A stretch of 64,000 nt of DNA from contig NZ_CP047166.1 in NCBI RefSeq assembly GCF_016806125.1, positions 1,178,001 to 1,242,000 on the forward strand, given 5' to 3'. Of the stretch, positions 36,169 to 45,116 are shown piece by piece (the first letter of the stretch is position 1; each line of letters starts with the position of its first letter). A program made the translations under genes and the position numbers. Below the pieces are notes generated by a model. It saw only the letters and a list, made by a program, of their open reading frames with translations, made no database searches and had not been told where the DNA came from. The DNA is from Ponticoccus alexandrii. GTDB lineage: Bacteria > Pseudomonadota > Alphaproteobacteria > Rhodobacterales > Rhodobacteraceae.

Positions 36169-37482
36169 ATGCCCGTTTTCCTCGATACGTCCGATGCCGG
36201 TTTCGAGCATGGCTTTGCGGCTTTGCTGTCGGCCAAGCGCGAGGACAGCCCCGATGTGGATGACGTGGTGGCCGGGATCATCGCGGAGGTGCGGGCGCGC
36301 GGGGACGCGGCGGTCTGCGACCTGACCGAGCGCTTCGACCGGCTGTCGCTGACGCCGTCGGAGCTGCGCTTTTCGCCTGAAGAGATTGCCGAGCAGGCGG
36401 CGCGGGTGCCGGACGCGGAGCGCGTTGCGCTGGAGCAGGCGGCGCAGCGCATCCGGGCCTATCACGTGCGTCAGATGCCCGAGGATGCCTGGTGGACCGA
36501 TCCCGAGGGCGCTGGTCTGGGCTGGCGCTGGACGCCGGTGTCCGCCGCCGGACTCTATGTGCCGGGGGGGCTGGCGTCGTACCCGTCGTCGGTGCTGATG
36601 AACGCGGTGCCGGCGAAGGTCGCCGGGGTGGAGCGGCTGGCGATCTGCGTGCCGACGCCGGATGGGGTGGTGAACCCCGCCGTGATGCTGGCGGCACAGA
36701 TCGCCGGGGTGGACGAGGTCTACCGGGTCGGCGGCGCGCAGGCCATCGCGGCGCTGGCCTATGGCACGGAAAGCATCGCGCCGGTCGACAAGATCACCGG
36801 GCCGGGCAATGCCTTCGTGGCGGCGGCCAAGCGCCGGGTCTTCGGCAAGGTGGGGATCGACATGATCGCCGGGCCTTCGGAGATCCTGGTGATCGCCGAC
36901 AGCGAAAACGACCCGGACTGGCTGGCGCTGGACCTGCTGAGCCAGGCCGAGCATGACGAGAGCGCCCAGTCGATCCTGATCTGCGACGACGCGGAGTTCG
37001 GGCGGCGGGTGGTCGCGGCTGTCGAGGCGCGGCTGGAGACGCTGGAGCGGCGCGCCATCGCGGGGGCCTCGTGGCGCGACTTCGGCGCGGTGATCGTGGC
37101 GCGCGACCTGGAGGAGGCCGCAGCCCTGTCGAACCGGATCGCGCCGGAGCACCTGGAGCTCTGCGTGGCCGAGCCGGATGTGCTGGCGGCCCAATGCGTA
37201 CACGCCGGGGCGATCTTCCTGGGCGCCTGGACGCCCGAGGCCATCGGCGATTACGTCGGCGGGCCGAATCACGTGCTGCCCACGGCGCGCTCTGCCCGGT
37301 TCTCTTCCGGCCTGTCGGTTCTGGATTTCCTCAAGCGCACGACCCTGGCCCGGATGTCGCCCGAAGCCCTGGGCGCGATTGGCCCGGCGGCGGAGGTGCT
37401 GGCGCGGTCCGAAAGCCTCGAGGCGCACGGGCTGAGCGTCACGGCACGACTGCAAAGGCTGAACTGCGGGCCCAAGGGCTGA
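36169..37482 (+). CDS. hisD: Histidinol dehydrogenase
   Basis: Last two steps of histidine synthesis (histidinol to histidine), zinc- and NAD-dependent. 437 residues: AAGLYVPGGLASYPSSVLMN, VGGAQAIAALAYGTESIAPV, DKITGPGNAFVAAAKR, the metal/catalytic block LSQAEHDESAQS, and PEHLELCV with YVGGPNHVLPT. AAGGAGG sits 6 bases before the ATG. No other his gene is adjacent; hisD alone in this block is the usual Rhodobacterales arrangement. Confidence 0.97.
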   Translation: MPVFLDTSDAGFEHGFAALLSAKREDSPDVDDVVAGIIAEVRARGDAAVCDLTERFDRLSLTPSELRFSPEEIAEQAARVPDAERVALEQAAQRIRAYHVRQMPEDAWWTDPEGAGLGWRWTPVSAAGLYVPGGLASYPSSVLMNAVPAKVAGVERLAICVPTPDGVVNPAVMLAAQIAGVDEVYRVGGAQAIAALAYGTESIAPVDKITGPGNAFVAAAKRRVFGKVGIDMIAGPSEILVIADSENDPDWLALDLLSQAEHDESAQSILICDDAEFGRRVVAAVEARLETLERRAIAGASWRDFGAVIVARDLEEAAALSNRIAPEHLELCVAEPDVLAAQCVHAGAIFLGAWTPEAIGDYVGGPNHVLPTARSARFSSGLSVLDFLKRTTLARMSPEALGAIGPAAEVLARSESLEAHGLSVTARLQRLNCGPKG

Positions 37483-37668
37483 AGGCCGCAGAGGACCCCG
37501 GCCCGCCGCTTCCCTGCTGTCCTGAATGCCGGGGCTGGTCCCGGACGAGACCGCGAAACCGACCTTCGTCTCAAGTGACGGGGCGGAAAAACCTGCATAA
37601 CGCAGTCATCATATTGTCATCGCCTTCCGTGGCACTGTACGATTGCTGCACCTGCGAAAGGCTCGCCC

Positions 37669-38148
37669 ATGTCACATATCGCCCATATTCAGCTGGACGA
37701 CGCGAATCTGCCGCCTCCGACACCGGAGATCGAGCAGGAGCGCCGGGTCGCCATGTTCGATCTGATGGAGGAAAACCGCTTCGCGCTTCCGGCACGTGAC
37801 GACCGCCTTGTGCCGCCCGGCCCCTACAACCTCGGCCTGTCGATCCGCGACAAGCGGCTGGTCTTCGACGTCATGACCGGGCAGGGTGAGAAGGCGGCGG
37901 AGTTTCACCTGTCGCTGTCGCCGTTCCGGCAGGTCGTGAAGGATTACTTCCAGATCTGCAAAAGCTACTTCGACGCGGTCAAGACCGCCGCGCCCAGCCA
38001 GATAGAGACCATCGACATGGCCCGCCGAGGCATCCACAACGAAGGCGCGCGCATCCTGCAAGAGCGGCTTGACGGCAAGGCCGAGGTGGACGACGCCACC
38101 GCGCGGCGCCTGTTCACGCTGGTCTGCGTGCTGCACTTCGGGGGCTGA
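37669..38148 (+). CDS. UPF0262 family protein
   Basis: 159 residues. The family signature is seen in IEQERRVAMFDLMEENRFAL, PPGPYNLGLSIRDKRLVFDV and the ending LFTLVCVLHFGG. Uncharacterised but conserved in alphaproteobacteria, typically between hisD and the phosphatase gene, as here. Confidence 0.9.
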   Translation: MSHIAHIQLDDANLPPPTPEIEQERRVAMFDLMEENRFALPARDDRLVPPGPYNLGLSIRDKRLVFDVMTGQGEKAAEFHLSLSPFRQVVKDYFQICKSYFDAVKTAAPSQIETIDMARRGIHNEGARILQERLDGKAEVDDATARRLFTLVCVLHFGG

Positions 38149-38149
38149 G

Positions 38150-38593
38150 TTGGGCGGACTGCCGCAATCCGTGCTCTTTGCCTGCGACCACAATGCCGTG
38201 CGCTCGCCCATGGCCGAGGGCATCATGAAGAAGCTTTTCGGGACAGAGGCTTACGTTCAGTCGGTGGGCGTGCTGAACGATCTCGAGATCGACGGTTTCG
38301 CCATTGCCGCCTGCGAGGAGATCGGCGTGCAGCTTGCCCGCCACCGGTCGCGGTCCTTCGAAGAGATGGAAGAGATGGGCGAGGCGCTGTCGGGCTTCGA
38401 CGTGATCGTGACCCTGTCCCCGGCCTCGCAGCGCCGCGCGCTGGAGCTGACGCGCTACTACCACCTGTCGGTGGAATACTGGCCGGTCATGGACCCGACC
38501 GGCATCGGCGAGACGCGCGAGCAGAAGCTCAACGCATACCGCCAGACCCGGGACCAGCTGGTGCGCCGGATGCAGGACAGCTGGTCCGCCTGA
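38150..38593 (+). CDS. Low-molecular-weight phosphatase family protein
   Basis: 147 residues from a TTG directly behind the UPF0262 stop codon. The phosphate loop is CDHNAVRSPMAEG: Cys12, five residues, Arg, Ser, as in low-molecular-weight tyrosine phosphatases and arsenate reductases. The rest (GVQLARHRSRSFEEM, FDVIVTLSPASQRRALEL) fits the fold; the usual DPY/DPF Asp region is represented by MDPTGIGETREQ. Substrate unknown. A GTG a few codons on (VLFAC) is a possible alternative start. Confidence 0.85.
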   Translation: MGGLPQSVLFACDHNAVRSPMAEGIMKKLFGTEAYVQSVGVLNDLEIDGFAIAACEEIGVQLARHRSRSFEEMEEMGEALSGFDVIVTLSPASQRRALELTRYYHLSVEYWPVMDPTGIGETREQKLNAYRQTRDQLVRRMQDSWSA

Positions 38594-38621
38594 GCCGCGC
38601 GCCCCTCTGCAAGCCGGGTGG

Positions 38622-38645
38622 AAGCCGCTTGCAAGCGGCTTTGGC
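38622..38645 (+). terminator. Perfect palindrome after the phosphatase gene
   Basis: AAGCCGCTT GC AAGCGGCTT followed by TTGG, 28 bases after the stop codon. It separates the hisD-UPF0262-phosphatase genes from the next cassette. Short T run, so strength is uncertain. Confidence 0.5.
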
Positions 38646-38770
38646 GCCCGCCGCAGGCGTATCGGGCAAAATCGGCCACTGCCCCTTTCGGCTGCCTTGC
38701 GCCGCCACCGGGCCGAAGGCATGGTCGCGCGCGGCTGGCCAGGCGGCCGCCCGTGCAGACAGGAGAGACC

Positions 38771-39169
38771 ATGACCGCCAAAGACACCATCCGGCGCTAC
38801 TTCGACGCCTTCAACGCGGGCGACACCGCAGAGATGCTGGCCTGCCTCGACCCGGAGATCGAGCACCACGTCAACGAAGGACAGATCCGCAGGGGCACCG
38901 GGAAATTCGCCGAGTTCTGCGACCACATGAGCCGTTGCTACCGCGAGACCCTCACCGACATGGTGATCTTCGCCAATGAAGAGGGCACCCGCGCGAGCGC
39001 CGAGTTCATCGTCAACGGCACCTACCTCGAAACCGACGCGGGCCTGCCCGAGGCCAGTGGCCAGACCTACCGTCTTCCCGCCGGCTCCTTCTTTTCGCTG
39101 AAGGACGGAAAGATCTCCCGCGTGGTGACATACTACAACCTCGCGGACTGGGTGCGTCAGGTCTCGTGA
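38771..39169 (+). CDS. NTF2-like (ketosteroid isomerase-related) protein
   Basis: 132 residues: DTIRRYFDAFNAGDTAEMLA, LDPEIEHHVNEGQIRRGTGK, then SAEFIVNGTYLET and a final strand pair (SFFSLKDGKISRVVTYYN). This is a SnoaL-like fold with unknown substrate. AGGAGAG precedes the ATG. It is first of three tightly packed genes (with a GNAT acetyltransferase and, 211 bases further, a nitrilase-type hydrolase). Confidence 0.85.
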   Translation: MTAKDTIRRYFDAFNAGDTAEMLACLDPEIEHHVNEGQIRRGTGKFAEFCDHMSRCYRETLTDMVIFANEEGTRASAEFIVNGTYLETDAGLPEASGQTYRLPAGSFFSLKDGKISRVVTYYNLADWVRQVS

Positions 39170-39750
39170 TGCGGGTCGAGGTCCTGACCGGTGCGGCGCT
39201 CGACGCCGCGCTCGACGATGTGGCGCGCCTGCGAATCGCGGTCTTTCGCGCCTTCCCCTATCTCTACGACGGCTCGCTCGACTACGAACGCACCTACCTA
39301 GAAACCTACCGCATCAGCCCCGGCGCCGTGCTGGTCGGCGCCTTTGACGGCGACCGGCTCGTGGGCGCCTCCACCGGCACGCCGATGGAGGATCACGCCG
39401 GGGACTTCGCCAAGGCCTTCGCCGGTCAGGACCTCGACCTGTCGACGCTCTTCTACTGCGCCGAATCGGTCTTGCTGCCCGAATATCGCGGCCACGGCAT
39501 CGGCCACCGCTTCTTCGACCTGCGCGAAGAGCACGCCCGCGCCCTGAGCAAGACCCACGCGGCCTTTTGCAGCGTGGCCCGCCCCTCCGACCACCCGCTG
39601 CGCCCTGAAACCTACGCCCCGCTGGACCCGTTCTGGCGCAAGCGCGGCTACGCACCGTTGCCCGGCGCGGTGGCACAGTTCCGCTGGAAGGACATCGACC
39701 AGACCGCCGAAACGGATCACCCGCTGCAATTCTGGATTCGCCCTCTGTGA
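39169..39750 (+). CDS. GNAT family N-acetyltransferase
   Basis: 193 residues; the start codon overlaps the previous stop by one base (TGATG). The acetyl-CoA part is seen in GAVLVGAFDGDRLVGASTGT, FYCAESVLLPEYRGHGIGHR and FFDLREEHAR, with the R-G-H-G-I-G pyrophosphate loop. Substrate unknown; relatives are often encoded beside, or fused to, carbon-nitrogen hydrolases, as seen just downstream. Confidence 0.88.
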   Translation: MRVEVLTGAALDAALDDVARLRIAVFRAFPYLYDGSLDYERTYLETYRISPGAVLVGAFDGDRLVGASTGTPMEDHAGDFAKAFAGQDLDLSTLFYCAESVLLPEYRGHGIGHRFFDLREEHARALSKTHAAFCSVARPSDHPLRPETYAPLDPFWRKRGYAPLPGAVAQFRWKDIDQTAETDHPLQFWIRPL

Positions 39751-39807
39751 CGCGCGCGAACCCGGTTGCAACCCGGCGTCCCACCCCGCCAAGGCCGCGC
39801 GCCCTGG

Positions 39808-39829
39808 GTTTCTTCCTGGCCCAAATACC
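39808..39829 (+). repeat. Dispersed intergenic repeat, copy 6 (short)
   Basis: TTTCTTCCTGGCCCAAATAC plus CG: core only, 58 bases after the acetyltransferase stop codon. Confidence 0.55.
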
Positions 39830-39909
39830 GTTGGCAGCACCCGCCTCATGCGCCCCGGCCGCAAAGGCGCACCCGGGCGTCCCGCCTTACCGAAGAGGCA
39901 CAACCCTGT

Positions 39910-39932
39910 CCTTCTTCTCTGCAAAAATACTC
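39910..39932 (+). repeat. Dispersed intergenic repeat, copy 7 (short)
   Basis: CCTTCTTCTCTGCAAAAATA then CTC: a second core in the same orientation about 100 bases after copy 6, just before the nitrilase gene. Confidence 0.5.
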
Positions 39933-39961
39933 ACCTCCGCCCTCGCCACGGGAGACCCGGC

Positions 39962-40846
39962 ATGAAGATCGCCACCGCCGCCTACCAGACCTCCTACCTT
40001 GCCTCGTGGCAGGACTATGCCGACAAGATCACCGACTGGGTCTCCGAGGCCGCGGGGCAGGGGGCCGAGCTGCTGGTGTTCCCTGAATACGGCGCGATGG
40101 AACTGGCCACGCTCTCGGGTCGCGAGGCGGCGCTGGATCTCGAGGCCTGCATCCACGCCACCGCCGCGCGCATTCCTGATGCGGACGGTCTGCACGCCGA
40201 CCTCGCGGCGCGCTTCGGTGTGTACATCCTCGCCGCCTCGGCCCCGGTCATCGACGAAAGCGTGGCGCCGCGCCCGGTCAACCGCGCGCGCCTTTTCACG
40301 CCAGGGGGCTCGATGGGCGTGCAGGACAAGCAGATCATGACGCGCTTCGAACGTGAGGACTGGGACATCCACCCCGGCGGGCCGCTGCGGCTCTTCGATA
40401 CGGCGCTGGGCAAGATCGGCATCCTGATCTGCTACGACAGCGAGTTTCCCCTGCTGGGCCGCGCGCTGGCCGAGGCCGATATCCTGCTGGTGCCCTCGGT
40501 GACCGAGGCACTGGCTGGCCATACCCGCGTGCGCGTCGGCGCCCGCGCCCGCGCGCTGGAGAACCAGTGCCTTGCGGTCATGTCCTCGGTGGTGGGCCGG
40601 GCCGACTGGTCCGAGGTCATCGACGTCTCGGTCGGGCGCGGCGCGGTCTTCGGCCCGCCCGACACCGGCTTTCCACCGGACGGTATCCTCGCGCAGGGGG
40701 AACTGGATCGCCCCGGCTGGTGTTACGCAGAGGTAGACCCCGACCTGATCGCCCGCGTTCGCTCCGAGGGCGTGGTGCTGAACCGCGCCCACTGGGCGGA
40801 TCAGGAGGGCCGCGATGCGCCCCCCGCCGTCACGGCTTTGAGATAG
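39962..40846 (+). CDS. Carbon-nitrogen hydrolase (nitrilase superfamily)
   Basis: 294 residues. The Glu-Lys-Cys catalytic triad is present: Glu in VFPEYGAMEL, Lys in VQDKQIMTRFEREDW, Cys in GILICYDSEFP. ALENQCLAVMSSVVG and the C-terminal PDLIARVRSEGVV also fit. It hydrolyses a non-peptide C-N bond, probably an amide. The adjacent acetyltransferase suggests both act on one amine or amide pool (inference). The MKIATAAYQ start is conserved; a longer frame is rejected. Confidence 0.9.
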   Translation: MKIATAAYQTSYLASWQDYADKITDWVSEAAGQGAELLVFPEYGAMELATLSGREAALDLEACIHATAARIPDADGLHADLAARFGVYILAASAPVIDESVAPRPVNRARLFTPGGSMGVQDKQIMTRFEREDWDIHPGGPLRLFDTALGKIGILICYDSEFPLLGRALAEADILLVPSVTEALAGHTRVRVGARARALENQCLAVMSSVVGRADWSEVIDVSVGRGAVFGPPDTGFPPDGILAQGELDRPGWCYAEVDPDLIARVRSEGVVLNRAHWADQEGRDAPPAVTALR

Positions 40847-40861
40847 GGCGAGTTTGGGGGC

Positions 40862-40892
40862 TTGAATTAAAGGTTCTGCGGGCGCATATAGG
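40862..40892 (+). promoter_or_regulatory. Likely promoter of infA
   Basis: TTGAAT (-35) followed at 17-19 bases by CATATAGG (-10 region), about 45 bases before the infA ATG. This fits infA having its own promoter after the inserted cassette. Confidence 0.45.
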
Positions 40893-40937
40893 CCCGCGCC
40901 CCGCAAAAGTTGGCGGGGTCACGCTTCAGGAGAGACC

Positions 40938-41156
40938 ATGGCCAAGGAAGACACGCTCGAATTCCCCGGTGTCGTCAAGGAACTCCTGCCGAATGCGACG
41001 TTCCGGGTCGAGCTTGACAACGGCCACGAGATCATCGCGCACACGGCAGGCAAGATGCGCAAGAACCGCATCCGCGTTCTTGCAGGCGACCGGGTTCAGG
41101 TCGAAATGACCCCCTACGACCTCACCAAGGGCCGGATCAACTACCGGTTCAAGTAA
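40938..41156 (+). CDS. infA: Translation initiation factor IF-1
   Basis: 72 residues, the standard length: [60 protein letters not shown] and GRINYRFK. A one-domain OB fold binding the ribosomal A site. AGGAGAG precedes the ATG. A strong terminator follows. Confidence 0.98.
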   Translation: MAKEDTLEFPGVVKELLPNATFRVELDNGHEIIAHTAGKMRKNRIRVLAGDRVQVEMTPYDLTKGRINYRFK

Positions 41157-41180
41157 GCTGCCCACAGGGCAGGATGGACG

Positions 41181-41212
41181 GCGGTCGGGCCTTCGGGCCG
41201 GGCCGCTTTTTT
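41181..41212 (+). terminator. Rho-independent terminator of infA
   Basis: GCGGTCGGGCC, loop TTCG, GGCCGGGCCGC (one mismatch and a GU pair), then TTTTTT. Confidence 0.9.
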
Positions 41213-41271
41213 CGTTTCGGGCCAAAGGGCGCGCGCTGTCCTGGACCAGCAGGCCGCGCCGCGCGTTGGGC

Positions 41272-41415
41272 GGTGGATGTTCGCGGATCGGTGGGGGTTG
41301 TCCCGCTGGTGGATGTTTGCGGAACGTTGGATCTTCGCCGAGCGGTGTATGAAAGCGCAACGGTGAAAGTTCGCGGAGCGGTGGGTGCTGTCCCATCGGT
41401 TGAATAGGCGCTCCG
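41272..41415. repeat. Eight degenerate 18-nt tandem repeats between infA and maf
   Basis: Units start at 41272, 41290, 41308, 41326, 41344, 41362, 41380 and 41398. Examples: GGTGGATGTTCGCGGATC (1), GGTGGGGGTTGTCCCGCT (2), GGTGAAAGTTCGCGGAGC (6), GGTGGGTGCTGTCCCATC (7). Units 1/6 and 2/7 resemble each other more than their neighbours, giving a 90-base super-period. On the minus strand the units read as six-residue repeats of the HRSAN type, but no start or ribosome site supports a gene. Confidence 0.75.
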
Positions 41416-41599
41416 ATGTGTCCGGACGGATTGCCATCCGCGCCAATTCCCGGCGAGCGGTGCAGTTCGGTCGCGCCTGCGGCGACCGAGTCTCCGCAAC
41501 GTTATCTCATCCGCCGCCGTGCTTGCCCGGACGGTGCCCCGCGCTTTCCCCATCCACCCCCGCATTGCCCCGCCCCGGCCGACAGGCTATCCCGGCCCC

Positions 41600-42187
41600 A
41601 TGACACAGCGCCCCCGACTCATCCTTGGCTCCGGCAGCCCGCGGCGGCGCGAGTTGCTCGCGCAGCTTGGCATAGAGGCCGACGATATCCGCCCGCCCGA
41701 CATCGACGAGGACCCCGCGAAGGCAGAGCTTCCGCGCCCCTATTGCGTCCGCCTCGCACGCGAGAAGGTGCTTGCAATTCCCTCCGACGCGGATGAGATC
41801 GTGCTGTCGGCCGACACCACCGTCGCGCTGGGGCGCCGCATCCTCGGCAAGGCCGAAGACGCCGCGGAGGCGCGGCGCTTCCTCGACATGCTTTCGGGGC
41901 GACGGCACCGTGTGATCACCGCCGTCGCGGTCCGCCGGGGCGATCGGATCTGGGAGCGCGACGTGGTCACGCAGGTCAAGATGAAGCGCCTCTCGGACGC
42001 AGAGCGCGAGGGCTATATCGCCACCGAAGACTGGCGCGGCAAGGCGGGCGGCTACGGCATTCAGGGGCCTGCGGGCGCGCTGATCCCGTGGATCTCGGGA
42101 TCGTTCACCGCCGTCGTGGGGCTGCCGCTGGCAGAGACCGCAAACCTGCTGAGGGCCGCAGGCTATCCCATGGGAGAACAGGCATGA
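41600..42187 (+). CDS. maf: Maf-like nucleoside triphosphate pyrophosphatase
   Basis: 195 residues. [18 protein letters not shown] is the nucleotide-binding start, [10 protein letters not shown], then [18 protein letters not shown] with the catalytic Asp, and [16 protein letters not shown]. These proteins hydrolyse non-canonical or selected nucleoside triphosphates and influence septum formation. The start is preferred over an N-terminal extension running through the repeat-side DNA. It overlaps the RNase gene by four bases. Confidence 0.95.
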   Translation: MTQRPRLILGSGSPRRRELLAQLGIEADDIRPPDIDEDPAKAELPRPYCVRLAREKVLAIPSDADEIVLSADTTVALGRRILGKAEDAAEARRFLDMLSGRRHRVITAVAVRRGDRIWERDVVTQVKMKRLSDAEREGYIATEDWRGKAGGYGIQGPAGALIPWISGSFTAVVGLPLAETANLLRAAGYPMGEQA

Positions 42188-43212
42188 AGGGCAGCACCAT
42201 CGCGCTCGATCAATGGCAGGGCCGCGAAGCCGCGGCGCTGATCACCGACGGGCAATTGCAGGATTTCCTGATCGAAGCGGACCTGCCGCGCCCCGGCGCC
42301 ATCTACCGCGCCGTGGCCGAACGCCCGATGAAGGGGCAGGGCGGCATGTTCCTGAAGACGCCGGACGGCAACGCCTTCCTGCGGCAGGTCAAGGGCCTCT
42401 CTCCCGGAGAGCCGCTGCTGGTCATGGTCACCGGCTACGCCGAGCCGGGCAAGGCCATCCCGGTCACGCAGCGCCTGCTGTTCAAGTCGCGCTACGCCAT
42501 CGTCACGCCGGGCGCGCCGGGCATCAACATCTCGCGCGCGATCAAGGACGACGACATCCGCGACTCGCTGCAAGAGGTGGCGCACGACACGCTTCAGGAA
42601 CGCCCGCTGCCCGAAGGCGCCGGCCTGATCCTGCGCTCCTCCTGCGCAGAGGCCGAGGAAGACGCGATCATGGACGACATCCTCGCCATGGTCTCGCTGG
42701 CGGCGCAGGTGCTGGCGGATGCCAGCGGCGCGGCAGAGCTTCTGGTCGAGGGCGACGGCCCGCACGCGCTGGCATGGCGCGAATGGCCGGTGGCGGATGT
42801 GGACGAGGGCGAGGGCGCCTTCGACCGCCACGGCGTGGCCGAGATGGTCGAGGCGCTGAAGGACCCGCGCGTGGACCTGCCCGGCGGCGGCCACATGATG
42901 GTCGAACCCACCTCGGCACTGGTGGCGGTGGATGTGAACACCGGCGGCGACACCTCTCCGGCGGCGGGGCTGAAGGCCAACATGGCCGCCTTCCGCGACC
43001 TGCCGCGCCAGCTGCGCCTGCGCGGTCTGGGCGGACAAGTGCTGGTCGATCCGGCGCCCTGTCCCAAGAAGGACCGCCGCCAGATGGAACAGGCCCTCAA
43101 GGCGGCGCTGAAGCGCGACACGGTGGAAACCATCGTGGCGGGCTGGACGGCGCTGGGCCTTGTCGAACTGCAACGCAAGCGCGACCGTGTCGCCGTCAGG
43201 GGGCTGCTGTGA
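42184..43212 (+). CDS. Short ribonuclease E/G family protein
   Basis: 342 residues, much shorter than RNase G (~490) or RNase E. The catalytic core is present: [20 protein letters not shown] has the first metal Asp, and [18 protein letters not shown] the second. The 5'-sensor region appears as [11 protein letters not shown]. The N-terminus lacks a clear S1 RNA-binding domain and the C-terminal zinc-link is missing. This short form is common in the maf-rne-yacG block of Rhodobacterales. It may act on rRNA or small RNA; unproven. Confidence 0.85.
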   Translation: MKGSTIALDQWQGREAAALITDGQLQDFLIEADLPRPGAIYRAVAERPMKGQGGMFLKTPDGNAFLRQVKGLSPGEPLLVMVTGYAEPGKAIPVTQRLLFKSRYAIVTPGAPGINISRAIKDDDIRDSLQEVAHDTLQERPLPEGAGLILRSSCAEAEEDAIMDDILAMVSLAAQVLADASGAAELLVEGDGPHALAWREWPVADVDEGEGAFDRHGVAEMVEALKDPRVDLPGGGHMMVEPTSALVAVDVNTGGDTSPAAGLKANMAAFRDLPRQLRLRGLGGQVLVDPAPCPKKDRRQMEQALKAALKRDTVETIVAGWTALGLVELQRKRDRVAVRGLL

Positions 43213-43394
43213 GCTGCCCGATCTGCCAGCGCAAGACCGTGGCCGAATTCCGCCCCTTCTGCTCCAAACGCTGCGCGGACGTCGACCTCGCACGCTGGAT
43301 GACGGGCAGCTATGCCATCCCCTCGGACGATCCCGAAGACATGGAAGAGGCGGCAGAGGCCGTCCTTCGCGAAGAACAAAGGAAACCGCATTGA
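43209..43394 (+). CDS. yacG: DNA gyrase inhibitor YacG
   Basis: 61 residues from GTG, overlapping the previous stop. The four zinc cysteines are in [10 protein letters not shown] and FCSKRCADVDLARWM; GSYAIPSDDPED completes the YacG signature. It binds gyrase and blocks DNA binding in E. coli. Overlaps the next gene by four bases. Confidence 0.93.
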   Translation: MSCPICQRKTVAEFRPFCSKRCADVDLARWMTGSYAIPSDDPEDMEEAAEAVLREEQRKPH

Positions 43395-44638
43395 CCTTCT
43401 CCCCCGAGCTGCTGTCCGAGATCCGTTCGCGCTTTGCCCATGTCGGCACATGCCCCTTCACCGGTCCGCGCATCTTCTTCGAGAACGCCGGCGGCGCGCT
43501 GACGCTGAACGCGGTGGTCGAGACCTCGGCGCTCTTCGCAGCGATCCCCGACAACCAGGGCCGTGACAACCCCGCCGCCAAGGCCCTGCAAGAGGTCATC
43601 GACGGCGCCCGCGAGGACGTGACCGAGTTCTTCAACGCAGAGGGGGGCAAGGTGCTGTTTGGCGAGAGCGGTACGGAACTGCTGTTCCGCCTGATCCGCG
43701 ACGCTTGCCTCGGCGCGCGCCCCGGCCCGGTGCTGGGCTCGACGCTGGAACACCCCGCCTCGCGCAGCGCCGCCGCGCGCTGGTCCAAGCAGGCGGGCCG
43801 CGAGCATGTGCTGATCGCCCATGACGACGCCACCGGCACCGTCTCGGCAGAGGCCTACGCGGCCAAGGTCACCAAGGACACCGCCGTGGCGACCATCCTG
43901 CACACCTCGCCGGTGACCGGCATGGGCATGGACCTGGCCGCCATCGCGGGGGCGATCCGCGCCACGGCGCCGGACGCGCTGATCATCGTGGACGGCATCC
44001 AGCACGCCTGTCACGGCGGCATCGACCTCAAGGCGGCGGATGTCGACGGCTACGTGATCTCGCCCTACAAGGTCTTCTCGCGCCACGGCTACGGCATCGC
44101 ATGGGCTTCGGACCGGCTGACCGCGCTGGCCCATGACGCGCTGATCGGCGCGCCCGAGGGCCAGTGGGAACTGGGCACCCGCGACACCGGCGCCTATGCC
44201 ACCTTCCGCGAGGTGGTGGCCTATTTCGACTGGCTGGGCGGGCAGGTCTCGGACGAGACCGGGCGCCGAGCCCGGATCGAGGCGGCGGGCCGCGCGATCC
44301 ACGACCACGAGGCGGAGCTGGCCCACATGATGGTGCACGGCGTGGACAACCTCGCCGGGCTTGCCAGCCTGCCCGGCGTCCAGATCGTCGGCGGCCCCGA
44401 CAACCCGGCCCGCGAAGGCCTCGTGAGCTTCTGGAAAGAGGGCGTGCCCTCGCCGCAGATCGTCACGGCCCTGAACGAGGCGGGCATCCGCACCCACACC
44501 CGCAAGGCCGACCACTACTCGGGCAACGTGCTGGAGCCGCTGGGGCAGGCCGACTGCATCCGCGTCTCCATGGCGCATTACAACAGCCCTGAAGAGGTCC
44601 GCGCCTTCCTGACGGCGATGCAGCAGATCGCCGCCTGA
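43391..44638 (+). CDS. Class V aminotransferase (cysteine desulfurase-like)
   Basis: 415 residues from TTG (TTGA overlap with yacG). PLP-enzyme features: FFENAGGALTLNAV, GESGTELLFRLIRDA, LEHPASR, the PLP-Asp in IIVDGIQHACHG, and the Schiff-base Lys in VISPYKVFSRHGYG. Folds like SufS/CsdA, but the substrate Cys loop is not obvious, so it may be a desulfurase-like or other type I PLP enzyme. Cotranscribed with yacG. Confidence 0.85.
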   Translation: MTFSPELLSEIRSRFAHVGTCPFTGPRIFFENAGGALTLNAVVETSALFAAIPDNQGRDNPAAKALQEVIDGAREDVTEFFNAEGGKVLFGESGTELLFRLIRDACLGARPGPVLGSTLEHPASRSAAARWSKQAGREHVLIAHDDATGTVSAEAYAAKVTKDTAVATILHTSPVTGMGMDLAAIAGAIRATAPDALIIVDGIQHACHGGIDLKAADVDGYVISPYKVFSRHGYGIAWASDRLTALAHDALIGAPEGQWELGTRDTGAYATFREVVAYFDWLGGQVSDETGRRARIEAAGRAIHDHEAELAHMMVHGVDNLAGLASLPGVQIVGGPDNPAREGLVSFWKEGVPSPQIVTALNEAGIRTHTRKADHYSGNVLEPLGQADCIRVSMAHYNSPEEVRAFLTAMQQIAA

Positions 44639-45116
44639 GCCGGAGCGGGACAGCGCCAGAGGCGGAGCGGGGCAGGGCAGGGCGCAAGGGGCGACCTGCG
44701 CCCGAGGGCAGACAGGGCGCCACGTCGCGCTCGATGACAGAAAGGGCGTCGCACGCCCGGCCCCGCGTCGCCTGCGCCCCTGCCACGCAAGCTCCGCTCA
44801 ACACCGGCCGTAGCATGCGCTGCCGCCCACCGGTCAAAGGGCCGTGCCCAAAGCGCGGCCCCCTGCCTCGACCACGGGCAACCCATCGCCCGCACCATCA
44901 CAGGCAGCCCCCTCTCGGCAATCCAACGTCCCCTGCTTCTTTGGTCTTCCAAATACCTCGGGGGAGGCCGCAGGCCGGGGGCAGAGCCCCTCCAACAGCG
45001 CGTTTCCGCCCCCAGCCAAGACCCGGCACGCCCCTGTCCGCCGAAATCCCGCACCGGCGCGTCAGAGGCCTCGCCCCCTCTGGACAGCCCCGCCGCGCTG
45101 TGATCCCCATGACCGC
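44639..45116. other. Non-coding gap between the aminotransferase and pxpB
   Basis: 478 GC-rich bases. Holds dispersed repeat copy 8 but no protein-like frame. No clear terminator for the long upstream operon was seen other than the repeat itself. Confidence 0.45.
44933..44992 (+). repeat. Dispersed intergenic repeat, copy 8 (most complete)
   Basis: CTGCTTCTTTGGTCTTCCAA, ATACCTCGGGGGAGGCCGCA, GGCCGGGGGCAGAGCCCCTC. This copy contains every module and serves as the reference for the family. Confidence 0.7.

Noticed and set aside
41272-41415. CRISPR-like array behind infA
   Set aside because: The units are contiguous 18-mers without spacers, and no cas gene is present.
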